Origin: Sphaerolaimus hirsutus
Lineage: Eukaryota > Nematoda > Chromadorea > Monhysterida > Sphaerolaimidae
NCBI GenBank assembly: GCA_964036195.1
Contig: OZ038460.1
Coordinates: 11,039,504-11,103,503 of the forward strand
Direction of reading: 5' to 3'
Length of the DNA stretch: 64,000 nucleotides
The position numbers and the translations under genes were made by a program. Below are positions 51,501 through 55,231 of the stretch, piece after piece; the stretch's first letter is position 1, and each line of letters begins with the position of its first letter. The notes below the pieces were generated by a model. The model saw only the letters and a program-made list of their open reading frames with translations, was not told where the DNA came from and did not search any database.

Positions 51501-52426
51501 GTGCTATTATTTTGTATGGAATGAAGATGGAAGTGTGTAAGTGCTATAACTTTTGATTGGAAAGAAATATTGAAAAAAATTATATCACACAAATTCTCTG
51601 TGTCTAAAGTATTTTATAGACTGTTTAAAAACAAAATTATCATGCTGAAAACCCCAGTAAAATCAGCATAAAATATTTAGACACCATTGATAACTTTGAA
51701 GTGCCATAACTTTTGATTGGAAAGAGATATCGAACTCAATTTTGTTTTAAATGAATCGTTGTTGTCTAAAGTATATGATAGCATGTTCAAAAAATTATTG
51801 TTTCATGTTAAAAAAGTGGGTCATATCAACATATTGAATATAGACATCACTAATCTGATCACAAAAATAGAATCTGCAGGTTGTCCCGATCATTTTAATT
51901 GTTGAATGATCCAAATCACCCCAGAAATGGTCGAGTTATTAAGCTTCAAAAACACATCCAGATTGCCCATTTTTTGTATTTTTATTGACCACTATTTAAT
52001 AGACCCCCCTTATCTTGGGCCTGCGGGATTATTTGAGCAAAAAAAAATTTATCATAGTAGCCTCAGCCTCAGCACAAAGCCCAACATACTCACATGGAAT
52101 CAAAATTGGGCAAGGGACAAGAAACTGGGAAGCAAAAAAATTGCAGTGGACCCCTACCCAGCCTACTGTTTCTCTATGTGTGAAAAGTCTCAACTTTTCT
52201 GCACTGTAGTGTATTACCCATAAAATTACTAGTTTTCTATAATATAAAAGTAACTAAATTAATACAAATTTAAAAAAAGATTTTTTTCACACAGCCAATA
52301 GATCTAATTCCAAAAATTGGTGGAATCCTTGGTTTGATTATGGGCATATCCATATTTTCTGTATTGGAAATGATGTTCACAATGATACAAGTGATTGTGA
52401 TACTGAGCACTGGAAAACTTGCTTAA
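17999..52426 (+). CDS. EGF plus DEG/ENaC channel gene, egas-like (overview)
   Basis: Exons found: 17999-18131 (frameshifted duplicate), 21599-21730, 23569-23709, 23910-24035, 26067-26119, 46507-47174 (with insertion), 47284-47396, 48616-48776, 48838-48933, 49061-49149, 49249-49326, 49737-49923 and 52295-52426. DEG/ENaC proteins are amiloride-sensitive, voltage-independent cation channels of the plasma membrane with a large extracellular Cys-rich domain. Support includes GTCIRFN, GPGIN, GARV followed by SPGQITHIGIK, YSIEGCQRSC, CYCPDKC, VPAFP and IPKIGGILGLIMGIS. The last of these leads into the second membrane helix with its G-x-S filter motif. EGF exons before a channel domain match the egas arrangement known in C. 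elegans. TM1 and the start were not found and may lie upstream or in undetected exons. An exon is also missing between 26119 (phase 0) and 46507 (phase 2). The gene may be inactive because of the coding insertion. Confidence 0.8.
18477..18914. mobile_element. TACCGTATTTCTTC / CTTCTATTGGAGAC element, left copy
   Basis: Its left end is TACCGTATTTCTTCTAATAG and its right end is the approximate inverse (ending ATATGGTA). Repeated CTTCTATTGGAGACGCC words lie near both ends. It abuts a C-rich MITE and is duplicated at 22075-22512. The 193-codon ORF starting at 18390 runs through it and is not called. Confidence 0.6.
18914..19640. mobile_element. Nested C-rich MITEs, left copy
   Basis: A TACCGTATTACCTCGAAATA-type element begins at about 18915. 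It contains a CCGTAAATCCTCGAATAAG-type element at about 19083-19515. The outer right end is cut where GGCGCC sequence begins at about 19655. An intact counterpart is at 22513-23354. Confidence 0.6.
19655..19853. repeat. Fragment of the nested GGCGCC-in-GGTGCC composite
   Basis: It carries the same junction as 16111-16190: a GGCGCC element ending TCCATCACTA, then GTGGCCAC, then the GGTGCC element. The composite was therefore copied after nesting. It continues after the hairpin at 19854-19940 to about 19975. Confidence 0.7.
19854..19940. mobile_element. 87 bp perfect-hairpin MITE with 8 bp target duplication
   Basis: CATAGGGGATTTTGAGGG at the left end is exactly inverted at the right end. The two arms, each ending in TAAAATG and a long G or C run, meet around GGTCGG. 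The flanks are an exact 8 bp duplication CCTTCGGT (19846-19853 and 19941-19948). It is inserted in the GGTGCC-word sequence. Confidence 0.75.
20070..20557. repeat. Degenerate palindrome of about 480 bp
   Basis: The left arm (AAAGTCGG, AAGTTACTGTTGCG, AATGACCGCAGAATGCAATTAAG) recurs inverted on the right, with the centre near 20310-20345. A second copy at about 45400-46490 is split by the GGGATC element. No genes are seen. Confidence 0.5.
21599..21730 (+). CDS. EGF-like exon (intact copy)
   Basis: This 44-codon exon is phase 1 at both ends, with acceptor CCCGCAG and donor GTGAGT. It has six Cys in EGF spacing (TPCAANETLC, AAVC, FQCNC, TYCDI). Symmetric 1-1 phase is usual for EGF modules and allows gain or loss without frame change. 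Confidence 0.8.
22075..22512. mobile_element. TACCGTATTTCTTC / CTTCTATTGGAGAC element, right copy
   Basis: Duplicate of 18477-18914, differing by a few substitutions. It is followed directly by the C-rich MITE at 22513. Confidence 0.6.
22513..23354. mobile_element. C-rich MITE (TACCGTATTACC) containing a second one (CCGTAAATCC)
   Basis: The outer element runs from TACCGTATTACCTCGAA to TTCGAGGTAATACGGTA. The inner one, 22681-23113, runs from CCGTAAATCCTCGAATAAG to CTTATTCGAGGATTTACGG. Long runs of G alternate with TATTTCGAG or TTATTCGAG words. Confidence 0.65.
23569..23709 (+). CDS. EGF-like exon
   Basis: This 47-codon exon is phase 1-1, with acceptor ATCACAG and donor GTAAGT. Cys pattern: LPCLQNQGIC, AMCENI, TYQCICSDPDWFGGVHCEI, a standard EGF module. 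Confidence 0.82.
23910..24035 (+). CDS. EGF-like exon
   Basis: This 42-codon exon is phase 1-1, with acceptor TGGCACAG and donor GTAATG. It shows LACKKAVC, ATCIAV, FECVCSENFTGEHCDM. The FTGEHCD ending is a classic EGF signature. It joins the exon at 26067 in phase. Confidence 0.82.
24136..24720. repeat. Degenerate C-rich MITE fragments
   Basis: Runs of C with TCGAAATA / GAATTGA words (24160-24245, 24410-24432, 24650-24682) mark decayed copies of the TACCGTATTACC family. No intact termini and no coding exon were found. This is intron of the channel gene. Confidence 0.4.
24891..25300. mobile_element. TACCGTAAATC C-rich MITE
   Basis: It begins TACCGTAAATCTTCGAA and ends TTCGAGGATTTACGGTA, inverted. 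The subterminal CCCCCCTCGAATAACTCC words resemble those at 22681-23113 and 61351-61689. Confidence 0.65.
25309..25804. mobile_element. TACCGTATTTCCTCGAAATA C-rich MITE
   Basis: It begins TACCGTATTTCCTCGAAATA and ends TATTTCGAGGAAATACGGTA, a 20 bp exact inverted repeat. The body alternates C runs with CTCGAAATA and CTCGTTTAA words. Confidence 0.7.
26067..26119 (+). CDS. Short exon following the EGF exons
   Basis: It starts after TTTCATTTCAG and ends GTGGAG before GTAAGAT. In the phase supplied by the previous exon it reads EISLNIGSTLDNLGISVE and ends in phase 0. It is probably a linker between the EGF modules and the channel ectodomain. Confidence 0.65.
26246..26771. mobile_element. TTCGAA-word hAT-like MITE
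   Basis: TAACGATGGCAAA at the left is inverted as TTTGCCATCGTTA at the right, with an exact 8 bp duplication GTGGATGC (26238-26245, 26772-26779). The body is full of CGAATTTTTCGAA-type palindromes. A 117-codon ORF inside is low complexity and not called. Confidence 0.85.
26985..28947 (-). repeat. 3' LTR (left), 1,963 bp
   Basis: It ends match the solo LTR at 3091-4300 and the right LTR. Relative to the right LTR it contains an extra block of about 1.17 kb (about 27304-28477). It is the most complete LTR copy in the window. ORFs on either strand are short and unsupported. Confidence 0.85.
29005..29824. mobile_element. hAT-like MITE inside the retroelement 3' region
   Basis: CAGCGTTGCAG and CTGCAAGCCTG form imperfect inverted ends, flanked by an exact 8 bp duplication CCGGTGAT (28997-29004, 29825-29832). 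The ends carry repeated TTCACAC(A) words. It inserted after the retroelement arrived. Confidence 0.8.
29872..30279 (+). CDS. Putative two-exon gene antisense to the retroelement
   Basis: A TATAAAAG box at 29871-29878 precedes an ATG at about 29923. The first exon runs to about 30080 (ending IGFSR before GTATTT) and a second opens after TTTTTGTTCAG at 30142. With a 61 bp intron, the frame continues to a stop at 30277-30279, giving about 97 residues. It begins MACVYFTVENQVPERGWQLQ and ends in NYLVCDFEILS. I do not recognise the family. It could be a captured host exon pair, an accessory antisense gene, or chance. There is no poly(A) signal close by. It lies between the helicase gene's end and the 3' LTR. 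Confidence 0.4.
30354..33463 (-). pseudogene. UPF1-like superfamily-1 helicase gene of the retroelement, broken
   Basis: The first 745 codons (33463 to 31226) are open. Walker A FGTGKTT is near residue 301 and Walker B DEASH near residue 597, followed by GDSKQL (motif III) and ETVFRGHPQLI. After about 31330 the frame changes, and again near 31230. Motif V-like TADKAQAREAEVTIVL and motif VI-like ERGNVATSHSR lie in a third frame, with a TGA at about 30936 between them. The usual Arg of motif VI reads His. The C-terminal 150 residues are acidic and Ala/Pro/Glu-rich. SF1 helicases of this type unwind RNA or DNA 5' to 3'. Here it is the last gene of the element, after integrase. A helicase is not a standard Ty3 component. 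It may have been captured from the host and could aid genome handling; that role is inference. Confidence 0.85.
33728..34984 (-). CDS. Integrase domain of the Ty3-type polyprotein
   Basis: This open frame of 418 codons has an HHCC zinc-binding domain (H59, H64, C94, C97), a catalytic core with D127, D187 and E223 (DD35E spacing), and a C-terminal FLGPYECI segment matching the GPY/F module. It joins cDNA to host DNA; the TATG duplications fit this. It is continuous with upstream pol in the intact ancestor. The ATG shown is only the first Met after a TAA near 35007. About 265 bp separate its stop from the helicase start. Confidence 0.9.
   Translation of the reverse strand: MIEVCKDAPGQCVPPFFIDQYGIMRKRAEASIVSGIKLYDPVCIPASLCQLVFELAHNHPTAEHLGIMKTFERLQEFAWFPNMRPESAHWVATCPLCCARKGLRQLMQTLMACRKIARSPGDVIAVDAVGLLPRTRRGHKHVLVFVDQCTRFGIAVPVPDIQQDTVAFAFLLHIFPIFSTPGAILSDNAPSFVKGSFKRLLLYFNTLQHRSFVYMPKGNGMVERRNGVLMEVVSHYVNQTHSDWDYHLGAAVHAYNTSKHPAMGTTPYTLLFGRPAVSLWERMLTPPAPGAMLPESTDKHGEPTELAQRLSAARNATHTALRNAQLKEQYYANRRARHLNLKPGQAVCIFTPRLTEQTGPCKKFAAFFLGPYECIRYAHPLVTIYNDTNDKIYVVHADRCKPTLENIIPTCTQNLGPT
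35029..35700 (-). pseudogene. RNase H C-terminal part and connector
   Basis: The frame containing SRWPAITLEAYTIF, AGRPFEVWTNAKS and KHLKGKCNELADALSR continues RNase H and the RT-integrase linker. It is shifted relative to the RT frame, with the change near 35690-35700. The linker loses frame again before a TAA near 35007. NELADALSR is the typical end of a Ty3 RNase H domain. Confidence 0.8.
35606..36512 (-). pseudogene. Reverse transcriptase and start of RNase H
   Basis: RT motifs are clear: SSADINQAFYNI with the first catalytic Asp, LPMGLKCSPSLAQRC, and YIDD at residues 89-92 of the 297-codon open frame. RNase H begins with FIVITDASQIAVAGVLVQ. RT is cut off from the upstream polyprotein by a TGA at about 36513 after VIDYR. 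A frame change at a run of seven T (about 36427-36433 on this strand's complement) follows. The RT therefore cannot be made as one product from this copy. Confidence 0.9.
36513..42083 (-). CDS. Gag - glycoprotein-like - protease - RT N-terminus polyprotein (about 1,856 aa)
   Basis: The likely start is the first ATG after the MITE insertion (42083). The open frame extends 61 codons further into the MITE, which is artefactual. Domain order with approximate residues: Ala/Thr/Pro-rich N-terminus; retrotransposon gag helical region 230-430; CCHC knuckle CRECGSPDHFRYQC at 483-497; RG-rich RNA-binding stretch; acidic EEEEEMEE linker; hydrophobic segment IFGALFTVFTIAVVMACLSL at about 791; Cys-rich ectodomain of about 520 residues with several N-glycosylation sites; second hydrophobic segment at about 1334-1358; aspartic protease with DTGAMCSL at about 1494; start of RT ending at VIDYR. 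The ectodomain has the look of viral surface glycoproteins of the mononegavirus/chuvirus type, but that assignment is by eye only. It contains no stop over 5.5 kb, unlike downstream pol. Confidence 0.85.
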   Translation of the reverse strand: MTNTPPPGTSVTTAPGTLTTITTTPAAAPNQVTPDQILMAAAVADPCRETTGYTREGWTFPGMIQLLHQWSGELTRAGPAAISINASTADKNKLQAIRLGMSMYTSIGNPSALEQATTQFLTFCSNRGLITPIASLANATLGAGTTPGNTTTQAVPPPASVSRSAGGSGTAPAAANATAQPATSVINLAGQPGPSSPGLSGLISPALNPTDPDYLAQHQVLHGTAATLTALATQCDAFTGRADKSFKDWRRKWDILCDALSVSMRSRQKLLPIFLQKNVNSIFVARRRELRALDYKAMMDCLEELFANLNAQHHAQHEFIESTQSPTESVLDWATRLERAVKRAYPMLHSAQREGMCITKFHQGLDKDIRRNLAVHANISWKELVDNARMQESYKNLETVQKEHVKSASEIVAKTSNQVMECIMAMNLHPSVQSMEAENAENAKLKAKERALDERQKKLDAQEAKMMGAPRPRRELPPKRFENGCRECGSPDHFRYQCPNRPPPKPSAGNDSNQRSRGGDFRARGRGGGRGRGRGQGRQYPQNFGYPGGWVPMQLSQPMTVPSSQMMQPVYVQSQQPVAIGWRPQPQPAQRPLEPQQGQSSSMPLLNPTTVTQVGECTYKAVTESSPSYARILFHHDQLLTLQGLEPEAPEEEEEMEEQPAASLHYKMHALMVDREQWISHWAYHREATSILFRTSWLDYLWRTAMHDLKDKDCVVLPDCRPHDDHNDTLTRIEWRVLRNAPLDPFLNEPPVILSPRTFSSTCVDKMAEFRDKTSAVPRQRAYSEPPYNNQIFGALFTVFTIAVVMACLSLVPMAAASTMPDTPLLCSDLTNHYNLYTYPDLPNCTALVNSAVSLTKPVPLKLTIYKHNMVEYRATAYRCVAATRSAHTYQNFWGDVTLEHFDLQPRAVDPSECESMMTYHKCNDGALRPLDKLSNAWDTQYPTNVSYSGHGLYCCSWLITKTPQCGLFKGDVRMCYSAKVMQSTLGEVSKCNYEEGTCTLLDGSQLVWKPNPKAECPYEKWQEIAGLIRQDIWLARDHTLALSFRSKEEVISCGKKLWKSDQDIVVAPFEIPPIRYVREKRCAARPRFGVVDTGHLAAAMQAVYETSEQTMRAQAVSTCRRVQHFQELLRLAMTEHPTTTARWYMRNNEILAKAAPDGFLVHKCFAVKTYQLGTETGKGADHATVPIRMKLHRQNVTLHLNTITNALLFQPVMGTCTNRHNRVLKLHGQWYKYLPEKGALEHIPVYNYHSFPHRWQLERPTDVHHQIFAATTMYNLSELLPTTMLNDVWHSYAIVQRVHGMPAHAVDGSLQSHRLMARSMVSVGFWDFDALRSWLQIWIYLVCAVVTCQYLLAALLAAAPPAATTLIERARRRLRLESRPLITRHRDAGKQSFMQSYDGRLTVLNPTTGASECAPDDTVTVQMFPSIEYNHQLEMAEISMSPLVERVRMITLSKDEQENIKSVVARRNGPVHVYYSPAVPVCMDGIMYHRCLLDTGAMCSLCSRDVFHEHRHGHDAVEETSPISHMRCAADSKLMIIGQLEMPIEIVGHTFRVVFQAIDGLVDNIILGADVLRHMVIDMPARLLKIPSVGVSIPFDNHKPDEQIRAMFALVSAATEIKARHEAMVPVRLSAPVSYRTFTVTGLESVNLKDGIVAASAAYETSDDVFLIRVANVRDQPVTLQAEQKIGLVEPIDCVLKVKAGDPPEEWVRQCRANEAAEPASSSAPEKVIEDQLGEPLHVKCPDGHEMEFSVPKTLSESECKELVAVLLKHKGAFARHKYDIGYSELVDYRLQLTDRKPIACRMYRLSLDDQQYLEKHLRCLIEHDIIETSTSPYCAPTLVVSKPDGSKRMVIDYR
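42192..43369. mobile_element. hAT-like MITE in the retroelement leader (AAACACAG / AACTC words)
   Basis: CAACGATGG and CCATCGTTG are inverted ends, flanked by an exact 8 bp duplication GGTGTAGA (42184-42191, 43370-43377). The ends repeat ACACAGAAAC and AAAACTCAAAA words. A C-rich TACC-type MITE is nested at about 42560-42907. It lies just upstream of the gag start. Confidence 0.85.
43378..44210 (-). other. Retroelement 5' leader with an interrupted Ala/Glu-rich ORF
   Basis: This is the region between the primer-binding site and gag. On the minus strand, one frame is open from 44121 to 43900 (METLRSGGPASIPGSVEEVW start, Ala/Glu-rich, probably helical) to a TAG, then open again to 43651. That could be a decayed leader ORF or gag extension. 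The long plus-strand ORF at 43377-44156 is its shadow. No domain is recognised. Confidence 0.4.
44211..44227 (-). promoter_or_regulatory. Primer-binding site
   Basis: Three bases after the 5' LTR (minus strand) the sequence reads TGGTAGCAGACGCGAGT. The first ten bases match the complement of the 3' end of animal initiator Met tRNA (from memory). The match then fails, so the actual primer tRNA is uncertain. Confidence 0.6.
44231..45010 (-). repeat. 5' LTR (right), 780 bp, internally deleted
   Basis: It has the same ends as the left LTR, but after GGGAAAACAGT (about 44541) it jumps directly to the sequence equivalent to left LTR 28477 onward. It lacks about 1.17 kb. Remaining parts align with scattered substitutions. 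Confidence 0.85.
45142..45370. repeat. Fragment resembling the AAACACAG/AACTC MITE
   Basis: GATGGCAAAAACACACA and AAAACCCAAAACTCAAAT words resemble the ends of the element at 42192-43369. The termini are degenerate. Confidence 0.4.
45714..46297. mobile_element. GGGATC-word hAT-like MITE
   Basis: TAGGGTTCAAACGGGAT and ATCCCGTTTGAACCCTA are inverted ends, with an exact 8 bp duplication ATCAGCAG (45706-45713, 46298-46305). The body has more than twenty CGGGATCGGGAT(T) words, with palindromic CGGGATCCCG at the right end. It is inserted in a copy of the palindromic repeat seen at 20070-20557. Confidence 0.88.
46507..47174 (+). CDS. DEG/ENaC ectodomain exon carrying a 450 bp transposon
   Basis: The acceptor is GAACTTTAG. 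The exon reads LDPIQSPLIKQNATMQAYAK through LSKEERLNISWDIAEMVSSC, matching the region before the conserved Asn/Phe-rich motif of DEG/ENaC ectodomains. At 46704 an element interrupts it. Reading resumes after 47161 and ends at a phase 2 donor (CAT before GTCTGT). Unless the element is removed by splicing, the frame hits TAG six bases into the element. Confidence 0.75.
46704..47153. mobile_element. CAGTGGCGTAGCCAGG hAT-like MITE inside a coding exon
   Basis: Exact 16 bp inverted ends (CAGTGGCGTAGCCAGG / CCTGGCTACGCCACTG) and an exact 8 bp duplication CAATCAGG (46696-46703, 47154-47161). The body has G/C homopolymers, GGCGCC-type words and a middle related to the elements at 59930-60379, 60381-60819 and 62179 onward. 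Confidence 0.9.
47284..47396 (+). CDS. DEG/ENaC exon (GTCIRFN ... GPGIN)
   Basis: The acceptor is CACTCACAG and the donor follows ATGCAG. It encodes KSLGTCIRFNANG, the counterpart of the conserved GNCYTFN block, then AGPGINAG, the counterpart of the G-P-x-N/G-L motif. Phases 2 in and 1 out fit both neighbours. Confidence 0.85.
47716..47940. repeat. Intronic hairpin with arms of about 110 bp
   Basis: TAAACCCCTGCTCACCTCTC through TACACTTGTAGGGC is repeated inverted, with only a handful of mismatches and a loop around AAATCAT. It abuts the C-rich MITE at 47939. It could be a foldback element or a source of double-stranded RNA. Confidence 0.7.
47939..48174. mobile_element. TACCGTATTACC C-rich MITE
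   Basis: It starts TACCGTATTACCTCGAAATA and ends TTTCGAAGAAATACGGTA. G-run and TATTTCAAG words lie near the right end. Confidence 0.6.
48531..48591. repeat. (TA)n microsatellite
   Basis: About 28 TA units with two interruptions, 25 bp upstream of the next channel exon. An apparent ORF through it is spurious. Confidence 0.9.
48616..48776 (+). CDS. DEG/ENaC exon (GARV ... SPGQITHIGIK)
   Basis: The acceptor is GCAATCAG and the donor GTGAGT. It encodes MELIFDTMVESYLPWVESNG, then GARVFTHEQGEAIFSDSP and IVSPGQITHIGIKF. This is the conserved palm/beta-ball stretch of the DEG/ENaC ectodomain. Phase 1 in, 0 out. Confidence 0.87.
48838..48933 (+). CDS. DEG/ENaC exon (YGSC ... YSIE)
   Basis: The acceptor is CTCATTAG and the exon ends ATAGAG before GTTCAT. 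It encodes KLGGVYGSCADGPSD and YYYKGLYSIE, matching the Y-G-x-C block and the Y-S-x-x-x-C approach of the family. 32 codons, phase 0-0. Confidence 0.82.
49061..49149 (+). CDS. DEG/ENaC Cys-rich exon (CQRSC ... CQC)
   Basis: The acceptor is TTTTTCTAG and the donor GTAAGA. It encodes GCQRSCMQKTVMEICQCTDP, the conserved C-x3-C-x7-C-x-C cluster. Phase 0 in, 2 out. Confidence 0.85.
49249..49326 (+). CDS. DEG/ENaC Cys-rich exon (CYCPDKC)
   Basis: It encodes CCDQALIDVDAVLRDCYCPD, then KC. The apparent acceptor TTTTCAG at 49258 would put it out of frame. Using GTTTTGAG at 49248 adds SDFQ and keeps phase with both neighbours. The donor is GTTAGT, phase 2. A one-base change is the alternative. Confidence 0.75.
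49373..49447 (-). tRNA. tRNA-Cys-like sequence, probably a pseudogene or tRNA-derived repeat
   Basis: On the minus strand it has a TAGCTCAGTTAGTTAGAGC D-arm, a perfect 5 bp anticodon stem (TTCAC/GTGAA) with loop ACGCAAA (anticodon GCA), and a T-arm with GTTCAAGT. However, position 33 is C instead of T and the acceptor stem has about two mismatches. It is flanked by a short inverted repeat (ACAAAATGT / GCAAAATGT), suggesting a mobile tRNA-like unit. It lies in an intron, antisense to the channel gene. Confidence 0.5.
49737..49923 (+). CDS. DEG/ENaC exon before the second membrane helix
   Basis: The acceptor is AACTTGCAG. It encodes KVTATHLISHTNYGNH through HVHVYIEDMLYKVVKEVPAFP, corresponding to the strand leading to TM2 (…Y-x-x-x-E-x-P-A-Y in the family). 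The donor CCT/GTTTGT is non-optimal but gives phase 0 into the TM2 exon and conserved spacing. The ORF runs on to a stop at 49947, so intron retention would truncate the protein before TM2. Confidence 0.82.
49924..52294 (+). other. Intron of the channel gene
   Basis: A 2.4 kb intron. Besides the MITE at 50736-51195, the section 49990-50130 resembles the GTGAAGTG-word CACTA-like family in decayed form. The sequences at 51535-51600 and 51700-51790 share CATAACTTTTGATTGGAAAG in a repeat pair. No exon is recognised. Confidence 0.5.
50736..51195. mobile_element. Tigger/pogo-like MITE with CCCGGGG words
   Basis: CAGTCATCCCCGGGTTATC at the left and TAACCCGGGGACGACTG at the right form imperfect inverted repeats between TA dinucleotides. 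Six or more AACCCGGGGA-type words fill the ends. TACAGTCGTCCCC termini are typical of pogo/Tigger elements (from memory). Confidence 0.7.
52295..52426 (+). CDS. DEG/ENaC terminal exon: second membrane helix
   Basis: The acceptor is TTTCACACAG. It encodes PIDLIPKIGGILGLIMGISI followed by FSVLEMMFTMIQVIVILSTG and a TAA at 52424-52426. IGG-x-LGL-x-x-G-x-S is the hallmark TM2 entry and selectivity filter of DEG/ENaC channels. The cytoplasmic tail is only a few residues. Confidence 0.88.
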   Translation, partial: PIDLIPKIGGILGLIMGISIFSVLEMMFTMIQVIVILSTGKLA

Positions 52427-52553
52427 ACTTTGTATTACATCTAGCATCTACATCATTACTCATCATCTACTTTCAGGGAATTTATATCCTTGAAAATATC
52501 ATAAAATATTAAAAAATCTTACATTTACGTTTTCTCCTGGGGTTTTTTCCATA

Positions 52554-52857
52554 CACAGCAAATAATGCGCTGGTGATCTGCCGTGATCTGCGGTGAAGTG
52601 CCTTCACGCAGATGCTCGCACGCACTTCAACGCACTTCACGAATTTCAGATTTTTTATTTCTGTAAACAATTTATTAATAAGATTCGTGAAGCGTCGGTG
52701 AAGTGCATTCCAATGGTGATCAGGCTTGATCAGGATCTGAAGTGTGATCACGAGCGGTGAAGTGCCCGGTGATCAGGCGTGATCAGGCTCTGAAGTGTGA
52801 TCACAAGAGGCACTTCCAACCGCTTCAGTGCACTTCACGAGCGTTTTATTTGCAGTG
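52554..52857. mobile_element. CACTA-like MITE (CACAGC ... CAGTG), GTGAAGTG words
   Basis: CACAGCAAATAATGCG and CGTTTTATTTGCAGTG are imperfect inverted ends, with 3 bp ATA flanks (52551-52553, 52858-52860). The body carries GTGATCTGC, GTGAAGTGC and CACTTCACG words. It lies just after the channel gene. Confidence 0.7.
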
Positions 52858-53903
52858 ATAGAGATTCAATAATAAATATTTTTATGAGAAGAAAATACAA
52901 AAAAAATCATTCATATTTTACTTTTGTATATTTTCTCACATTTTTCAGACAGACCAAATGACATTTTTGAGATTTTCTGATTATTATGAATACTATTTTC
53001 TCAAAATTACTTATTTTGCTAATCACCTAAGTATTGAGGGTGTCTGTGTGCAGTGAAGTTACTGGCCACAAATCCAATTGGGTGACAATACCAGACCCTG
53101 TGAAATTTCAAATGTCATGCAAAGTGTCTAAGGTCATGGAAAATTTCCTGTAAAGTCGCAAATGACACATTTCACATGACTTTTAGCACTTTTTTGAAGA
53201 CACTTGACATTTTTCAAGGCATCTTATAGGGTCTGGGAAGGTACCTGACACACAAGTCTTGACACATGAATTTCTGTTAACAATGTGTTGAACACCATAC
53301 ATTCAAATTGAATTTGGGCCAGGGTAGTTTTTGCTTTTTGTTATATGACCCCACGTTTGTTTGTGTCCGTCAACAGGTGGTATTCGAATCCAACCAGCAA
53401 TCATTTTTTTCTTTTAGCTGTGCATTTTTTTGGTACACTTTTTCTTACATTTGTTCTGCTTATTACTTTGAAGCTGAGAATGCTCAAAGTACTTTTGAAA
53501 TTTGACGTTGATTGTCCAAGTGCTTTTTGACATGGCCTTGTCAATGATGTAATTTGCTTTGCCCTTAAGCACAACATTGAAGTGATTCCACGTTGAATTT
53601 AACACTGTATGATTCATAAGTTACTTTGTTGACTCCAGTAAAGTAGGGTTTCACTGTTTCACTTGGATTTTTTCTGGAAGATGCATTTGCTGAATCTTTG
53701 TCACTGTTTGGTGTCTTTTCCTGGCAGCATCGCGATTTCTTTCTTAATTAAGTTTTCTGTACTTGAGTAGTGCTGTAAAGGCACTGGTGCAGGTGCGGTG
53801 CCTTTGCAATTTTCAGAGGTGCCACCCCGTGTTGTGTTCTTACACGCAGCTGTCCTACTACTTTTGGATCACACCTTACCTGCATGTTCACGTTCAGCTG
53901 TCA

Positions 53904-55231
53904 TCTGGTGCCAATCCCAAGCCCTGTAAAGTGTAAAGTAAAGTGTCAAATGTAAAGTAAAGTGTCAAGTCAAATGTCAAATGTAAAGTCAAGTGTCAAG
54001 TCAAATGTCAAATGTAAAGTCAAGTGTCAAATGTAAAGTAAAGTGTCAAGTAAAGTGTCAAATGTAAAGTAAAGTGTCAAGTGAAGTGTCAAATGTAATG
54101 ACAAACAATAAATATTCACGAAAGAAGAAAAATATTAAAAGGAAAGTAACGATATCCGTGTCGGACGTATCGTGAAATCGCAACGTCGAAATTAAAATAC
54201 AAATATAAATATAAAGTACGAATATAAATTTAACGGAGATATACAAATACAAATATAAATTTAATGGAGATACAATTTGGCAGTCAGCCAAAAATATATA
54301 AGTATTTTATGTCACTTTGTTCCCAAATGAGCAAGAATCAATTTTGTATGTACGATTGAATCCCCCTTTACATATTTTTACAAAACTTTTATTTTTACTT
54401 TACAAAACTTTCGTAATCTCTATAGATAAAAGCATATTTTGAACATGTGTATACCTAGATGATTAAGATGGTCAAAATGGAGCTTATTTTGGTGATTTTA
54501 AGCAAAAACTCTCATTTCAACAGCTTTCACTCTCGTTTGTACAGTACGTAACCGGCAACTTGAACATGGGCCAACTTTGCATACATGATCCGGTCAGATT
54601 TGTTAAATTTGCATTGGGTTATGTATGACAAGTTGGCTCATGTCCAAGTTGCCGGTTGTAAATTGTACCTTAAGCAAGTTTTCCATAATTTCTGCTCAAA
54701 ATCGCTAAAATTTACTCTATTTTGCAAATTTTCTCCTTCATAACTGCTATTTTTGTCTAAATACGTGGTAAGAGATGTGAGATAGTACACGGAACCAGTT
54801 GTATACCTATCTTTAGCCTTCTTTATTTTTATTTATGTGATTACGAAATTTTTGGCTGACTGCCAAATTGTATCTCCATTAAATTTAAGCAGTCGATCTG
54901 AATACCGAACATATCTCACATTTAAGATCTGCCAAGCCAATATGCCAATGATTGGTGTTGAGGATTCACTATACATACGACACGATACATGTCGGAGTCC
55001 ATTTCAGTTGGATTAAATTTGGAGTTTCATTAAATATTTTATTTTTTTTCGTGAACATTTTATGTTTTTCATGACAATTGACACTTTACTTTACATTTGA
55101 CATGACATTTGACTTTACATTTGACACTTGACTTTGCATTTGACTTTACATTTGACACTTGACTTTACATTTGACATTTGACTTGACACTTTACTTTACA
55201 CTTTACAGGGCTTGGGACTGCCCCCTGGTGG
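53904..55231. mobile_element. AAAGTGTCAAATGT-word element inside the LTR
   Basis: CCCAAGCCCTGTAAAGTGTA near the left end is inverted near the right end. Flanking 8-mers ATCTGGTG and CCCTGGTG match at six positions. The ends are long arrays of AAAGTGTCAAATGTAAAGT. A further inverted pair (TTTGGCAGTCAGCCAAAAA at 54275-54295 and its inverse at 54850-54875) and a central hairpin at 54548-54655 are nested in the middle. Confidence 0.7.
54548..54655. repeat. Central hairpin
   Basis: ACCGGCAACTTGAACATGGG at the left and CATGTCCAAGTTGCCGGT at the right form an inverted pair with a loop of about 60 bp, itself partly pairing. Confidence 0.6.
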
